Positions 34,006-41,245 of a DNA stretch of 64,000 nt are shown one piece after another (within the stretch, counting starts at the first letter, position 1; each line of letters starts with the position of its first letter). Position numbers and translations under genes: made by a program. A model generated the notes under the pieces. That model ran no database searches. It was not told the DNA's origin and saw only the letters and a program-made list of their open reading frames with translations. Origin of the DNA: Rhizobium leguminosarum. Lineage in GTDB: Bacteria > Pseudomonadota > Alphaproteobacteria > Rhizobiales > Rhizobiaceae. Where the stretch lies: positions 310,001 to 374,000 of the forward strand of contig NZ_MZMU01000010.1 in the NCBI RefSeq assembly GCF_004123835.1, in the 5' to 3' direction.

Positions 34006-35358
34006 TTGAAAGATCCCGCCTTGGCCAGCTCCTCCTTCGATACGCTTTTGCAAAAGATCGAAACCCGCACGGCCCGTGCCGGCATCATCGGCCTCGGCTA
34101 TGTCGGCCTGCCGCTGGCGATGGCGGTGGCGCGCAGCGGCTTTGCGGTCACTGGCTTCGACATCGATCCCTCCAAGATGGTGGCGCTCGATGCCCGCCGC
34201 TCCTATATCGACGCGGTGAGCGACGAGGCGCTGTCCACCGAGATCGATGCGGGCCGCTTCAAGGCGACGACCGATTTCGCTGGCCTTGCCGAGTGCGACG
34301 TCGTCATCATCTGCGTGCCGACGCCGCTCACCAAGCATCGCGATCCCGACCTTTCCTTCGTCGAGGCGACGTCGCGCTCGATCGCCGCGCATTTGCGCCC
34401 CGGTCAGCTCGTCGTGCTGGAATCGACCACCTATCCCGGCACGACCGACGATGTGGTGAAAGTCATTCTCGAAGGCACCGGGCTGAAATCCGGCGCGGAC
34501 TTCTTCGTCGGCTTTTCGCCGGAGCGCGAGGATCCCGGCAACCAGCATTATCACACAGCCACGATTCCCAAGGTCGTCGCCGGCGACGGCGCCGAGGCAC
34601 TGGCGCTGATGAAGGCCTTCTACGGTGCGGCGGTATCATCCGTCGTTCCGGTCTCTTCGAATGCGACGGCCGAGGCCGTGAAGCTCACCGAAAACATCTT
34701 CCGCTCGGTCAACATCGCCCTCGTCAACGAGCTGAAGACCGTCTATGCGGCCATGGGCATCGACGTCTGGGAGGTCATCGACGCGGCCAAGACCAAGCCC
34801 TTCGGCTACATGCCCTTCTATCCCGGCCCCGGCCTCGGCGGCCATTGTATCCCGATCGATCCCTTCTATCTCACCTGGAAATCGCGTGAGTACGAGCTGC
34901 CGACCCGCTTCATCGAGCTTGCCGGCGAGATCAATTCGGCAATGCCGCGTTATGTCGTCGGCAAGCTTGCCGAAGCCCTCGACATCCGCGCCGGCAAGGC
35001 ATTGAGCCGCAGCAGGGTGCTGGTGCTCGGGCTCGCTTACAAGAAGAATGTCGCCGATATCCGTGAGAGCCCGTCGCTACGGCTGATCGAGATCATCGAG
35101 GAGCGTGGCGGACACGCAGATTACCATGATCCCTTCGTCGCCGAGATCCCGCCGACGCGCGAATACCAGGCGCTGAAGGGCCGCAAATCGGTGACGCTGA
35201 CGCCGGACGCCATTGCCGGCTACGATGCGGTGCTGGTCGCGACCGATCACGACAGGGTGGATTATGCGGCTCTGTCGAAAAATGCGGCGCTGATCGTCGA
35301 CACGCGCAACGTCTTCAACCGGCTCGGCCTCTCGGCCGATCACCTCATCAAGGCGTGA
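34006..35358 (+). CDS. Nucleotide-sugar (UDP-sugar) 6-dehydrogenase
   Basis: A 450-residue NAD-dependent enzyme that oxidises C6 of a UDP-sugar to a uronic acid in two steps, supplying acidic polysaccharide precursors. The N-terminal Rossmann motif is GIIGLGYVGLPLAMAVA (from residue 26), the catalytic cysteine is Cys281 in GLGGHCIPIDP, and the central-domain Lys/Asn are in EAVKLTENIFRSVNIALVNE. Its C-terminal segment LGLAYKKNVADIRESPSL is closest to UDP-N-acetylglucosamine or -mannosamine dehydrogenases (WbpA/WecC) rather than Ugd. The start is a TTG at 34006; a TTG at 34021 with GAAAGA upstream is an equal choice. It stands alone between repeats and a toxin-antitoxin pair. Confidence 0.88.
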   Translation: MKDPALASSSFDTLLQKIETRTARAGIIGLGYVGLPLAMAVARSGFAVTGFDIDPSKMVALDARRSYIDAVSDEALSTEIDAGRFKATTDFAGLAECDVVIICVPTPLTKHRDPDLSFVEATSRSIAAHLRPGQLVVLESTTYPGTTDDVVKVILEGTGLKSGADFFVGFSPEREDPGNQHYHTATIPKVVAGDGAEALALMKAFYGAAVSSVVPVSSNATAEAVKLTENIFRSVNIALVNELKTVYAAMGIDVWEVIDAAKTKPFGYMPFYPGPGLGGHCIPIDPFYLTWKSREYELPTRFIELAGEINSAMPRYVVGKLAEALDIRAGKALSRSRVLVLGLAYKKNVADIRESPSLRLIEIIEERGGHADYHDPFVAEIPPTREYQALKGRKSVTLTPDAIAGYDAVLVATDHDRVDYAALSKNAALIVDTRNVFNRLGLSADHLIKA

Positions 35359-35377
35359 CGGAAACACGACCGCGTAT

Positions 35378-35414
35378 TTGACTTTTGAAGAAATATGTAC
35401 ACATATACGTACAT
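35378..35414 (+). promoter_or_regulatory. yefM-yoeB promoter with TGTACA-type palindromic operator
   Basis: TTGACT (35378-35383) is a good -35; CATATA (35402-35407), 18 bases on, is the likely -10. The -10 lies inside ATGTAC-N8-GTACAT (35395-35414), a palindrome with the TGTACA core known from YefM operators in E. coli. Binding would block the promoter, giving autoregulation. Confidence 0.7.
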
Positions 35415-35437
35415 TGGTGACCAGGAAAGGATGCTCG

Positions 35438-35689
35438 GTGGCACATGTTCGTTTGACGGAGTTCCGGCAGAACATTGCAACCTATTTCGATCAGGTCCTG
35501 TCTTCTCGGGCTCCTCTGCTCGTGACCCGTCAAGGTTCGGAAGCAATGGTCCTAATTGCCGAAGGCGAATACGAGAGTATGCAAGAGACGCTGCACCTGC
35601 TCTCGACGCCTGCCAATTCCGCCCGGCTGCGCGAAAGTATCGGACAGCTTCGCAAGGGCCAGGTGATAGAGAGCGATCCAACTCTCTGA
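35438..35689 (+). CDS. yefM: YefM-family antitoxin
   Basis: An 83-residue antitoxin of the Phd/YefM family. It begins MAHVRLTEFRQNIATYFDQV (with GTG start) and has LLVTRQGSEAMVLIAEGEYESMQE, the DNA-binding and dimer core; the C-terminal tail (LRESIGQLRKGQVIESD) wraps the toxin. GTG 35438 is preferred over the earlier ATG of the open frame because AGGAAAGG lies 7 bases upstream and the length then equals the family norm. It precedes yoeB by one base and should repress the operon together with YoeB. Confidence 0.9.
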   Translation: MAHVRLTEFRQNIATYFDQVLSSRAPLLVTRQGSEAMVLIAEGEYESMQETLHLLSTPANSARLRESIGQLRKGQVIESDPTL

Positions 35690-35690
35690 C

Positions 35691-35963
35691 ATGAAGCTGC
35701 TATGGACCCCGAATTCCTGGGGAGAATACGAATACTGGCAGAAAACCGACCAGAAGATGGTCGAGAAAATCAATGAACTGCTCAAGGATACAAAAAGGTC
35801 ACCCTTTAAAGGTCTTGGAAAGCCGGAGCCGCTGAAGGGCGATCTCTCGGGATTCTGGTCAAGGCGCATCCTTGGAGAGCATCGACTCGTGTACTGCGTC
35901 ACAGGTAAGGGCTCCAACCAGCAATTGGAAATCATCCAGTGCCGATTTCATTATGAAGGATAG
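35691..35963 (+). CDS. yoeB: YoeB-family mRNA interferase toxin
   Basis: A 90-residue toxin closely following the E. coli pattern (MKLLWTPNSWGEYEYWQ, KINELLKDTKRSPF, GKPEPLKGDLSGFWSRRI). Catalytic residues are kept: Glu46, Arg65 and the C-terminal His87-Tyr88 (CRFHYEG). YoeB cleaves mRNA in the ribosomal A site. It is intact, so the upstream antitoxin should be needed for growth. The pair lies between repeats and the small Tudor-like gene. The gap after it (35964-36192) shows no gene. Confidence 0.94.
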   Translation: MKLLWTPNSWGEYEYWQKTDQKMVEKINELLKDTKRSPFKGLGKPEPLKGDLSGFWSRRILGEHRLVYCVTGKGSNQQLEIIQCRFHYEG

Positions 35964-36192
35964 TTGTCTGGCGCATCTGGTGATCGCGATGATCCGAAAG
36001 ATGCACGAACACGTCACCGAGGCGTGATCGAAATTCCATAGACATCGATTTAAGGAATTATACAGCAACTCGAAGTATTAATCCGCGCAGATTTCTTTTG
36101 TTAAGGCAGACTTCATCCCTACGCTTTAAACATGCCGAGCTCGCCACAACCATTTCGGGGGCGGATTGGAATAGTTCTGAGGGAGGAATATC

Positions 36193-36567
36193 TTGAAGAG
36201 TTTTGTTGCTGCGGCCATCGCCATCGGTGTCATGTGCTCCGGCGTTTCTGTCGCATCTGCACAGACGAAGGGCGACTGGGTTCTCGGAAACTGGAAGGGG
36301 GCCGGTTATTGGTTCCCTGGCGTTATCGACAACACCTCCGGCGGGAAGGTCACCATCCGATATGATGACGGCGATAAGGAAACCGTTCCTTTGAGCGACG
36401 TGCGCCCTTACAACTGGGTCATCGGGATGAAGGTGGAGTGCAACTACAAGGGTGCCGGCGATTGGTATGCAGGCAAGATCACCTCGCTTGGCGGCGAGAA
36501 GATCGGTATTGCCTACGATGACGGCGACAAGGAAACCACCCGAACCGGTCGTTGCCGTTCCCGATAA
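36193..36567 (+). CDS. Secreted protein with two tandem Tudor/Agenet-like repeats
   Basis: A 124-residue secreted protein: signal peptide (MKSFVAAAIAIGVMCSGVSV..ASA), then two similar repeats of about 45 residues: one with WKGAGYWFPGVIDN..YDDGDKETVPLSDVR, the other with YKGAGDWYAGKITS..YDDGDKETT. The pattern W/Y-K-G-A-G-x-W-Y/F-x-G...YDDGD-x-E resembles Tudor, Agenet or SH3-like barrels, which are usually intracellular peptide- or chromatin-binding modules in eukaryotes. In a bacterial exported protein the ligand is unknown; peptidoglycan, a polysaccharide or a protein is possible. The start is a TTG with GGGAGGAA 4 bases upstream. A terminator follows. Confidence 0.78.
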   Translation: MKSFVAAAIAIGVMCSGVSVASAQTKGDWVLGNWKGAGYWFPGVIDNTSGGKVTIRYDDGDKETVPLSDVRPYNWVIGMKVECNYKGAGDWYAGKITSLGGEKIGIAYDDGDKETTRTGRCRSR

Positions 36568-36596
36568 AGTCGTTGCATAAACCCATGCGAGATCAG

Positions 36597-36630
36597 CCCG
36601 TCGCCCTCAAAGCGACGGGTTTACTTTTCT
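36597..36630 (+). terminator. Rho-independent terminator after the Tudor-like gene
   Basis: CCCGTCGC (36597-36604) and GCGACGGG (36612-36619) form a perfect 8-bp stem with a 7-base loop, followed by TTTACTTTTCTT. It lies 30 bases after the stop codon at 36567. Confidence 0.8.
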
Positions 36631-36645
36631 TCGGACGATCGGAAG

Positions 36646-36690
36646 AAAGTGTGCAGCGGTTCTGCGATAACGACACACATCAAAACAAAG
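36646..36690. repeat. Dispersed intergenic repeat, copy 2
   Basis: The sequence starting AAAGTGTGCAGCGGTT and containing GATAACGACA matches the copy at 536-578 with few differences. The adjoining bases (AAAGCGCGTTGCATG...) begin an imperfect palindrome with ATGCGGCGCT, which reaches into the end of the DUF3095 gene. Confidence 0.6.
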
Positions 36691-36711
36691 AGCCAAAGCG
36701 CGTTGCATGAA

Positions 36712-37887
36712 TCAGGTTTGATGCGGCGCTGTAGAAAGCACCTTGCCGGTCATCCGGCTTGCGGCCACGGCATAACCGCCGGCCGCACCATCGATGAAAT
36801 GCATGTGGTCGCGCGAGATCGGCGTCGGCACGAAGCAGGTCATCAGCGCCGAGGCCTGCCGATGCAGGCCGTAGCGCGCAATGCCCTTGGCCCGCGCCGC
36901 TTCCAGCAGCGTCTCGATCCGTTTCAGGTGTTCGGCGTCGACGTCGATCGTCATCTTCAGCCCGTCGTCGAACTTGCGGAAATCGGAATTGCCGGCGACG
37001 TCGCGCTTGTAGCGGCGGGCGTCGAAGCGGCCGAGTGGAATGCCGAGCTTGTAGCACACGACCGTGATGGCGAGCTGCAGGAAGATGATGAGCTTCTGCC
37101 GCAATCGCCGGCCAGCCGGCGCGGTGGCCTTGGCTTCGCGGTTGATGCCGTGCAGCGAGAAGGCAAGGTTCGGACCATCAGCCGGCACCGGATGGCTGTC
37201 CCGGTTCTGCTCGGTGGTGATGGCGACGATGCCGTTGACGAGGTCCCGGAATTCCTGTCCCGGCCGGCCTTCGCCGGGAACTGCGATGATCGAGACGATC
37301 TCGCCGTGCCTGGCGTCGATCGGGCTCCAGCGGCAGGAAAGGCCGTTGAGATCGGGGCGCGTTCCCGGGGCCGCGCGGGCAACACGGTACCGGCCGAGCT
37401 TCATCTGTTTTTCAGCCCAGCTGGTGCCGCCGCCCCAGAACATCGCATAGGTGACATAAGGGCTTGCGGAGTAACGTGCGACGCGAACGTCGAGGCCCTC
37501 GGCGCGGGTGTCGGCGACCGGCACGATGGCGATGCGCAGCACCAGGCCCAAATCCTCCTCGACCCAGACCTGCACGGCGGCAAGTGCGTCGCGCGCTGCC
37601 TGTTCCAGCGACCCCGGAAGCGCAATCAGCGCGCCGTCGCCGCCGAAGACGAAGGGATAATCGCCCTTGCCGACGGAATTCAACACCGCTGATATGACGC
37701 TGGCGCCCGCCATGTTAACGTCCTTGTAACGGCCGGCGGCGATCGCCGGCGTCGAGCCGACGATGTCGGCCAGCGCCAGCACCCAACCGTCCGGCAGTGG
37801 CCGGTAGTTGGCAGCATCGGTCACGCCCGCGAATTCGCTGAAGAGCGGCACGGCGGCAAAGAAATCTTCGTCGGTCACGGTTTTCAT
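36712..37887 (-). CDS. DUF3095-family adenylate-cyclase-like protein
   Basis: A 391-residue protein of the DUF3095 family. The N-terminal half has cyclase-like motifs: LALADIVGSTPAI carries the first metal-binding Asp and VFGGDGALIALPG resembles the second metal site. WGGGTSWAEKQMK follows. The C-terminal half (about residues 235-390) is of unknown fold and ends with residues that read as a sensor-like domain. Whether it makes cAMP is not settled by sequence; the motif spacing differs from typical class III cyclases. The start is ATG 37887 (MKTVTDEDFF). It is divergent from the small methyltransferase. Confidence 0.75.
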   Translation of the reverse strand: MKTVTDEDFFAAVPLFSEFAGVTDAANYRPLPDGWVLALADIVGSTPAIAAGRYKDVNMAGASVISAVLNSVGKGDYPFVFGGDGALIALPGSLEQAARDALAAVQVWVEEDLGLVLRIAIVPVADTRAEGLDVRVARYSASPYVTYAMFWGGGTSWAEKQMKLGRYRVARAAPGTRPDLNGLSCRWSPIDARHGEIVSIIAVPGEGRPGQEFRDLVNGIVAITTEQNRDSHPVPADGPNLAFSLHGINREAKATAPAGRRLRQKLIIFLQLAITVVCYKLGIPLGRFDARRYKRDVAGNSDFRKFDDGLKMTIDVDAEHLKRIETLLEAARAKGIARYGLHRQASALMTCFVPTPISRDHMHFIDGAAGGYAVAASRMTGKVLSTAPHQT

Positions 37888-38011
37888 ATCGTCCAGCTTA
37901 GCACAGACCCATGTCGCCACTGCAACGCCAATTCCCATTTACGGCAATCGACTTGGCAAGGTTTCATGTGTTAGCACGCGCTCACGATTTTCATCACGGA
38001 TACGGATTACG

Positions 38012-38491
38012 ATGAGCCGCCTCGACAGCTTCATTCGCCGGTTGACGGCCCAACGCGACATTCTGAACTCGATCACCGATCTGGTGGGGGAAACGCCAGG
38101 CCCGGTGCTGGAGTTCGGCCTCGGCAACGGCCGCACCTATGATCACTTGCGCGAGAACTTTCCCGGTCGGCGCATCGTCGCTTTCGACTGGGAAGTCCGT
38201 TCCTATTCGGCCTCGACACCAGAGATAGAAGACATGGTGACCGGCAATATCCGCGAGTCCGGCCAGGCCTTCGTCGGCATCGGCGCAGCACTCGCCCATG
38301 CCGATATCGGCACCGGTCATGACGAGATCGACGCGGTGACGCTGACCTGGCTGCCGCAACTGATGGCCGGCGTGCTTGCCCATAACGGCATCGCCGTCAG
38401 CGGCCTGCCGCTGGAGCATCCCGAGCTGATGGCACTGCCGCTGCCCAATGGCATCAAGGAAGGCCGTTATTTCCTCTATCGCAGGACGTAA
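38012..38491 (+). CDS. Class I SAM-dependent methyltransferase
   Basis: A 159-residue protein with the SAM-binding motif I PVLEFGLGNGRTYDHLRENF and an acidic end of strand 2 (IVAFDWEVRSY). It has the DAVTLTWLPQLM segment expected after motif II, and no separate substrate-binding domain. The substrate is unknown. Start ATG 38012 has only a weak GGAT upstream, but it places the fold at the N-terminus. The open frame continues upstream in DNA that belongs to the divergent DUF3095 gene. A hairpin at its stop codon separates it from the convergent ABC exporter. Confidence 0.75.
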   Translation: MSRLDSFIRRLTAQRDILNSITDLVGETPGPVLEFGLGNGRTYDHLRENFPGRRIVAFDWEVRSYSASTPEIEDMVTGNIRESGQAFVGIGAALAHADIGTGHDEIDAVTLTWLPQLMAGVLAHNGIAVSGLPLEHPELMALPLPNGIKEGRYFLYRRT

Positions 38492-38519
38492 TACGCCAGA
38501 GCATCAGCCCTGGCGTATT
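38490..38519. terminator. Bidirectional hairpin between convergent genes
   Basis: AATACGCCAG (38490-38499) and CTGGCGTATT (38510-38519) form a perfect 10-bp stem around a 10-base loop. The stem begins in the stop codon of the methyltransferase gene and ends five bases before the ABC exporter stop. No long T-run follows in either direction. Confidence 0.6.
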
Positions 38520-38524
38520 GCGGT

Positions 38525-40315
38525 TCACGCCACCAGACCCTTGGTCAGTTCCAGCGCCTGCCGTTCGAACAGCCGGCGATAGATGCCGTTGTTAAGCCGG
38601 ATCAGCGCCTGGTGGTCGCCTTCTTCGACAATATTTCCCTTGTCGAAGACCAGTAGCCGGTCCAGCGCCCTGACCGTCGACAGCCGATGCGCGATGACCA
38701 GCGTGGTGCGGCCGTTCATCAGGCGTTCCATGGCCTGCTGGATCTGAACTTCGCTCTCGCTGTCGAGGCTCGACGTCGCCTCGTCGAGGATCAGCACCGG
38801 CGCGTCGGCGAGGAAAGCCCGGGCAATGGCGACACGCTGCCGCTCGCCGCCCGACAGTTTGACGCCGCGCTCTCCCACCATCGTCTCATAGCCCTTGGGA
38901 AGGTCCATGATGAAGTCGTGGGCGCTTGCCTGTTTCGCCGCCTGCTCGATCTCGCGGCGCGAGGCGTTCGGCCGGCCATAGGCGATGTTCTCAGCCAACG
39001 TGCGGTGGAACAGGATGGGCTCCTGCTGCACGATGGCGATCTGGCCGCGCAGGCTTGATTGCCTGACCCCCGCGATATCTTGCCCGTCGATGCGGATCGA
39101 GCCCGACGTCACGTCGTGGAGGCGCTGGATGAGCTTGACGAAAGTCGTCTTGCCCGAGCCCGAATGCCCCACCAGTCCCACGCGCTCGCCCGGCTTGATG
39201 GTGACGGAGAAGTCCTCATAAAGCGGGTTGGGGTGAGCGCCATATTGGAAGGTGACGCGATCGAAGACGATCTCGCCTTCGCCAATCCTGATCGGCGTGG
39301 CGTTCGGCCTGTCCTCGATGCCGAGCGGCATCTTGTCGAGCAGCACCAGCTCTTCCATGTCGTTGACGGCCCGCTGCAGATTGCGGATGTCCTGGCCGAC
39401 ATTGCGCAGATAGCCTTGCAGAACGAAGAACATGGCCAGCACGAAGGTGACGTCGCCAGGCGTCGCCAGTCCCTGCCGCCACATGACCAGGCCCGTTCCC
39501 AGAATGCCGGCCTGCATGGAAACCATCATGAAGCCCTGGATCGTGCCGCTCGCTGTGCCGCGCTTCCATGTCCGTCGTGTGCGGCTGTCCCATTTGGCCA
39601 GCACGTGGCGCAAGCGTGCCTCTTCGCGGTTTTCGGCGCCGAAGGCTTTGACCACCGCATTGCAGCTGATGGCATCCGCCAGCGCACCACCGAGCTTGGT
39701 GTCCCAGGCATTGGCAAGTCTTGCCGCAGGCGACACGAAACCCATGGAAAGCGCCACGGTCACGCCGATGTAGATCAGCGATCCCGCGGCCACGATCAGG
39801 CCCATGACCGGCCAGTAGCTGCCGAGCACGATACTGGCGCCGACCAGCATGACGATGGAGGGCAGCAGGGCGACCAGCAGCAGGTCGTTGAGCGAGTCGA
39901 GCGCCCACATGCCGCGGGTGATCTTGCGCACCGTCGAACCGGCAAAGCTGTTGGCGTGCCAGTCGGTCGAGAACCGCTGCACCTTGTGGAAGCCGTTATT
40001 GACCACGTCCGCCATGGTGCGCAGCGTCAGCCGGATAATGCCGTTGAAGATGAACCAGCGCAGCGCCACGCTGGTCATGCCCAGAGCCACGACGACGACA
40101 AAGGCGCTGAGCGCATCATCAGCCGCATTGCCGCCGGCGATGGCATCGACGATCCGGCCTGAGAACACCGGCACCATGACTTCGGCGAGCGTGCTTAATA
40201 TCACCAGCACGACGATAAGGCCCACCAAACCAGGCCGATGGCGCCAGTGTTGAAAAACAAAGCCGAGCACGTTGCGATAGGCATCGGCGCGGAAATCGAG
40301 CTTCTTGCGAGTCAT
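38525..40315 (-). CDS. ABC exporter half-transporter (homodimer type)
   Basis: A 596-residue half-exporter with six helices in the first 340 residues, then a canonical nucleotide-binding domain: Walker A GHSGSGKTT, Q-loop IAIVQQEPILF, signature LSGGERQRVAIARAF, Walker B VLILDEATSSLDS and H-loop LVIAHRLST. All catalytic residues are intact, so it probably works as a homodimer, in contrast to the heterodimer at 2369-6320. The substrate is unknown; relatives export lipids, glycans or drugs. The 343-base gap upstream (40316-40658) holds a nested hairpin at 40376-40419. Confidence 0.9.
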   Translation of the reverse strand: MTRKKLDFRADAYRNVLGFVFQHWRHRPGLVGLIVVLVILSTLAEVMVPVFSGRIVDAIAGGNAADDALSAFVVVVALGMTSVALRWFIFNGIIRLTLRTMADVVNNGFHKVQRFSTDWHANSFAGSTVRKITRGMWALDSLNDLLLVALLPSIVMLVGASIVLGSYWPVMGLIVAAGSLIYIGVTVALSMGFVSPAARLANAWDTKLGGALADAISCNAVVKAFGAENREEARLRHVLAKWDSRTRRTWKRGTASGTIQGFMMVSMQAGILGTGLVMWRQGLATPGDVTFVLAMFFVLQGYLRNVGQDIRNLQRAVNDMEELVLLDKMPLGIEDRPNATPIRIGEGEIVFDRVTFQYGAHPNPLYEDFSVTIKPGERVGLVGHSGSGKTTFVKLIQRLHDVTSGSIRIDGQDIAGVRQSSLRGQIAIVQQEPILFHRTLAENIAYGRPNASRREIEQAAKQASAHDFIMDLPKGYETMVGERGVKLSGGERQRVAIARAFLADAPVLILDEATSSLDSESEVQIQQAMERLMNGRTTLVIAHRLSTVRALDRLLVFDKGNIVEEGDHQALIRLNNGIYRRLFERQALELTKGLVA

Positions 40316-40375
40316 TTTAACCAGCCCGGCCCGTCTTTCGGCAACCGGTCCTCAAAATCGAGAGTTAGACGGCAC

Positions 40376-40419
40376 AGCCCGAGCGGGAGACGAAATGATC
40401 CCGTCGGATCAATCGGGCT
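40376..40419 (-). other. Nested hairpin in the 40316-40658 gap, leader of the ABC exporter
   Basis: AGCCCGA (40376-40382) and TCGGGCT (40413-40419) form outer arms, with GCGGGA and TCCCGTC nested inside. If transcribed, the structure would lie 60-100 bases before the exporter ATG at 40315. I see no riboswitch consensus. The rest of the gap shows no gene. Confidence 0.35.
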
Positions 40420-40658
40420 ATGAAGGAAGAGAAAACCGCATGTGGCGCGCCCGAGGCGGGCCGCGAATGGCAATGACCTAGTGTCGGGACATGCCACATC
40501 GGAAGGTTTCGATGAATGCTGGTGTCATGCAACGCCTCCCTTGTTCGATCTAAAGCGGTGAGCGTTTTCTACCGAACCAATTCGCTATTGCCAAGCGGAT
40601 ATTTGCAACCTGACGGAAAGTGATGCGAAAACGACACACCTTGTGCGCTTGCGACCGC

Positions 40659-41114
40659 TCAGGAGGCGCAGGAATAGGATGTGGCCGGGTGTGCGGTCAG
40701 TTTGGCCTCGAAGTCGGCCGCGATTTTGTCCAGCGTCACGCTGTCCAACCGCCGCAGGAGCAGGGCCTGGGCCTCCTTCATCGCGTCGCCGAGAGCGATA
40801 TTCACCGCCTGTTCCACCAGACACTGCGGCTGATCATCGGCTGGGCCGATGGCGAAGAGATGCGGTTCGCCGATGGCGCGGTAGACGTCGAGCAGGGTGA
40901 TGTCAGACAAGGGACGCACCAGCGTCCAGCCGCCGCCATGGCCCTTTTCGGAGCGGACGTAGCCCTGTTCGCGAAGGCCGGCCATGGTGCGGCGGACGAC
41001 GACGGGATTGGTGTTCAGCATCTTGGCAATCATGTCGGAGGTCGCCGAATGCTGGTGCTTATCCATGTGGATCAGCACGTGCAGCATGCGTGAAAGGCGG
41101 CTGTCATTGCGCAT
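40659..41114 (-). CDS. Rrf2-family transcriptional regulator without Fe-S cysteines
   Basis: A 151-residue regulator. The winged helix is at about 1-60 (MIAKMLNTNPVVVRRTMAGL, then the wing VRSEKGHGGGWTLVRPLSDIT), followed by the dimer helix. Rrf2 members such as IscR and NsrR bind an Fe-S cluster through three cysteines; here only one cysteine lies in the relevant segment (PQCLVEQ), so a cluster is unlikely, as in CymR/YwnA-type members. It is divergent from the thiol oxidoreductase gene, and a palindrome in the gap suggests it regulates that gene and itself. Start ATG 41114 is chosen because the upstream extension runs into the promoter region. Confidence 0.82.
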   Translation of the reverse strand: MRNDSRLSRMLHVLIHMDKHQHSATSDMIAKMLNTNPVVVRRTMAGLREQGYVRSEKGHGGGWTLVRPLSDITLLDVYRAIGEPHLFAIGPADDQPQCLVEQAVNIALGDAMKEAQALLLRRLDSVTLDKIAADFEAKLTAHPATSYSCAS

Positions 41115-41169
41115 GATTCTCTTCCTGTCGATCGGGCGGGTCATTATCGCAAGCAAATCGTAACAAGAC

Positions 41170-41212
41170 AAGTAACATGATACTTGACGGCGCCATCTCA
41201 TGTAACTTATGT
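41170..41212 (+). promoter_or_regulatory. Palindromic operator and promoter between the Rrf2 gene and the CPYC oxidoreductase
   Basis: AAGTAACATGATACTT (41170-41185) is a near-perfect 16-bp palindrome. It overlaps a -35 TTGACG (41184-41189), followed after 17 bases by -10 TTATGT (41207-41212). This is the expected arrangement for repression of the oxidoreductase by the divergent Rrf2 protein. Confidence 0.6.
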
Positions 41213-41245
41213 TGATCCATGAGTTCAATATCCGAGGAGAATTCC

